Source of the DNA: Bog-793 sp963761425
Lineage (GTDB): Bacteria; Actinomycetota; Acidimicrobiia; Acidimicrobiales; Bog-793
NCBI GenBank assembly: GCA_963761425.1
Contig: CAVXGQ010000004.1
Span: forward strand, 434,001 to 498,000
Reading direction: 5' to 3'
DNA length: 64,000 bases
In this document: positions 63,328 through 64,000 of the stretch, piece after piece
Numbering within the stretch: the first letter of the stretch is position 1
Layout of the letters: every line of letters starts with the position of its first letter
Notes under the pieces: generated by a model
Databases searched by the model: none
What the model was told of the DNA's origin: nothing
What the model saw: only the letters and a program-made list of their open reading frames with translations
Program-made: the position numbers and the translations under genes

Positions 63328-63990
63328 TCAGGGATGGCTGATCGAAGCTCGGGCGAGCACGACACCGGTGGGCGAGGTGATGGTGGCACCGCGCAGGTCG
63401 TCTGCCGGGAAGGGAAGTCGGGCCGTCCAGGTGCCGGACCCGTGATAGAGCCAGAAATCACCGATCGTTGTCGTCTGGCCTGCCGCATTGGTTACCCGAC
63501 AGGTGACCGGCCCACTCGTGCCGAGGCCGCTGATCTCCACGACGAGCCGCGGGACGGGCCCCGACGGCACGGAAAGCTCGCCGACCGCGCGCGAGGCGGT
63601 GTGCAGGACCGCGGTGACCTCATTCGCGGATTTCGCTGGTTGTGTGGATCCGATGACGTGTCCGGCGAGGAAACCGGCGACGCCGGCGACGAGCGCGGCG
63701 GCGCCGACGAGCACCGCCGTCCGACGTCTCCAGGATGCCAGTCGCGCCCGCCGCGCTTCACGGATTCGGGTGAGCACTCGGACCTCGAAACCGAGCGGCG
63801 GCTCCTTCTCCGGCACGAGCTGGAGGAGATAGTCGGTCGCCCCGGAAAGTGCATCGAGCTCAGCCAGACAGTGCGGGCAGGATGCAACGTGGGCGATCAC
63901 GTCGGCACGGGCTCGGCCGGCGATGGTCCCCAGCGCGAGGGCGACGAGATCGTCCTCGAAGCGGTCGCAATCGGCGTGAGGCCCGGTCAC
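63328..63990 (-). CDS. Zinc-binding anti-sigma factor (RskA-like)
   Basis: The product is 220 aa. The N-terminal ZAS motif is HVASCPHCLAEL (HxxxCxxC) at about residues 33-44. One membrane helix follows (AVLVGAAALVAGVAGFLAGH) and then an extracytoplasmic beta domain (VVEISGLGTSGPVTCRV...GTWTARLPFP). It would hold an ECF sigma factor, probably encoded just upstream beyond the window edge. The GTG start is at 63990. Confidence 0.85.
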   Translation of the reverse strand: MTGPHADCDRFEDDLVALALGTIAGRARADVIAHVASCPHCLAELDALSGATDYLLQLVPEKEPPLGFEVRVLTRIREARRARLASWRRRTAVLVGAAALVAGVAGFLAGHVIGSTQPAKSANEVTAVLHTASRAVGELSVPSGPVPRLVVEISGLGTSGPVTCRVTNAAGQTTTIGDFWLYHGSGTWTARLPFPADDLRGATITSPTGVVLARASISHP

Positions 63991-64000
63991 GGCAGGTCAC

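Noticed and set aside
1..64000. UAG reassignment as a genetic code change
   Set aside because: The CUA tRNA raised this, but genes with ordinary ends use TAG as stop (for example at 611, 15775, 22067 and 36722) and no long gene has in-frame TAG codons. A mobile suppressor is the simpler reading.
1..64000. CRISPR array
   Set aside because: No regularly spaced short direct repeats with unique spacers were seen; the repeats found are tRNA-type junctions, GC-rich mosaics or in-gene protein repeats.

Overview
The window looks like a chromosomal segment of a GC-rich actinobacterium, most likely of the Acidimicrobiia type. Pointers are the GC content, strong GTG use, a DivIVA-like coiled-coil gene, a SepX/GlpR-like membrane protein, DUF1918 and DUF4232 proteins, an actinobacterial-style sigma/anti-sigma repertoire, and secreted proteins built of SVSC...FCVAVD repeats. 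The species cannot be named from sequence alone.

Layout. (1) 1-7.2 kb, core-like: 3' end of a secreted protein, a LamG remnant, tRNA-Lys(TTT), a DivIVA-like gene, the tldD-tldE operon, an FmdB-like gene, moaC and a SepX/GlpR-like gene. (2) 7.2-36.1 kb, a composite genomic island behind an intact tRNA-Ala(CGC). The 3' part of this tRNA recurs at 18.0, 32.5, 32.7 and 35.9 kb, and about 190 bp left of the 18.0 kb copy recurs left of the 35.9 kb copy, so the region reads as elements inserted in tandem. The first segment (7.3-18.1 kb) carries an hsp20 module and a defence-like set: a DUF5615 PIN-like protein, a DUF262/DUF1524 (GmrSD-like) protein, a HEPN+PIN pair, a broken XRE regulator and a membrane Mrr-like nuclease. 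The second segment (18.1-35.9 kb) starts with a broken serine recombinase. It then holds an uncharacterised gene trio with a HEPN-like C-terminus, a two-gene tyrosine-recombinase element with inverted ends, a B12/radical SAM protein, a group-2-type sigma factor and a cell-wall set (PAP2, amidase, GT51 transglycosylase). (3) 36.1-43.4 kb, surface and stress genes: DUF4232 protein, lipoprotein, a 14-repeat secreted protein, an anti-sigma-like protein with collagen-like repeats and an ECF sigma factor. (4) 43.5-59.6 kb, metabolism: fucose-isomerase-like protein, Memo/radical SAM pair, DNA glycosylase, methyltransferase, DhnA-type aldolase, FGGY kinase, ketopantoate-reductase-like protein, Gfo/Idh/MocA oxidoreductase and a YVTN propeller. 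(5) 59.6-64 kb: an inverted partial copy of the propeller gene, a zinc ribbon protein, an MgtA-like P-type ATPase and a zinc-binding anti-sigma factor.

The most striking object is at 49,401-51,117: a 1.7-kb IS1-family transposon with perfect 15-bp terminal inverted repeats and a perfect 8-bp target duplication. Besides its transposase it carries a complete leucine-type tRNA whose anticodon is CUA, a predicted amber suppressor, and a small basic protein. Several genes in this window end in TAG, so UAG is an ordinary stop here and the transposon would act as a mobile source of readthrough.
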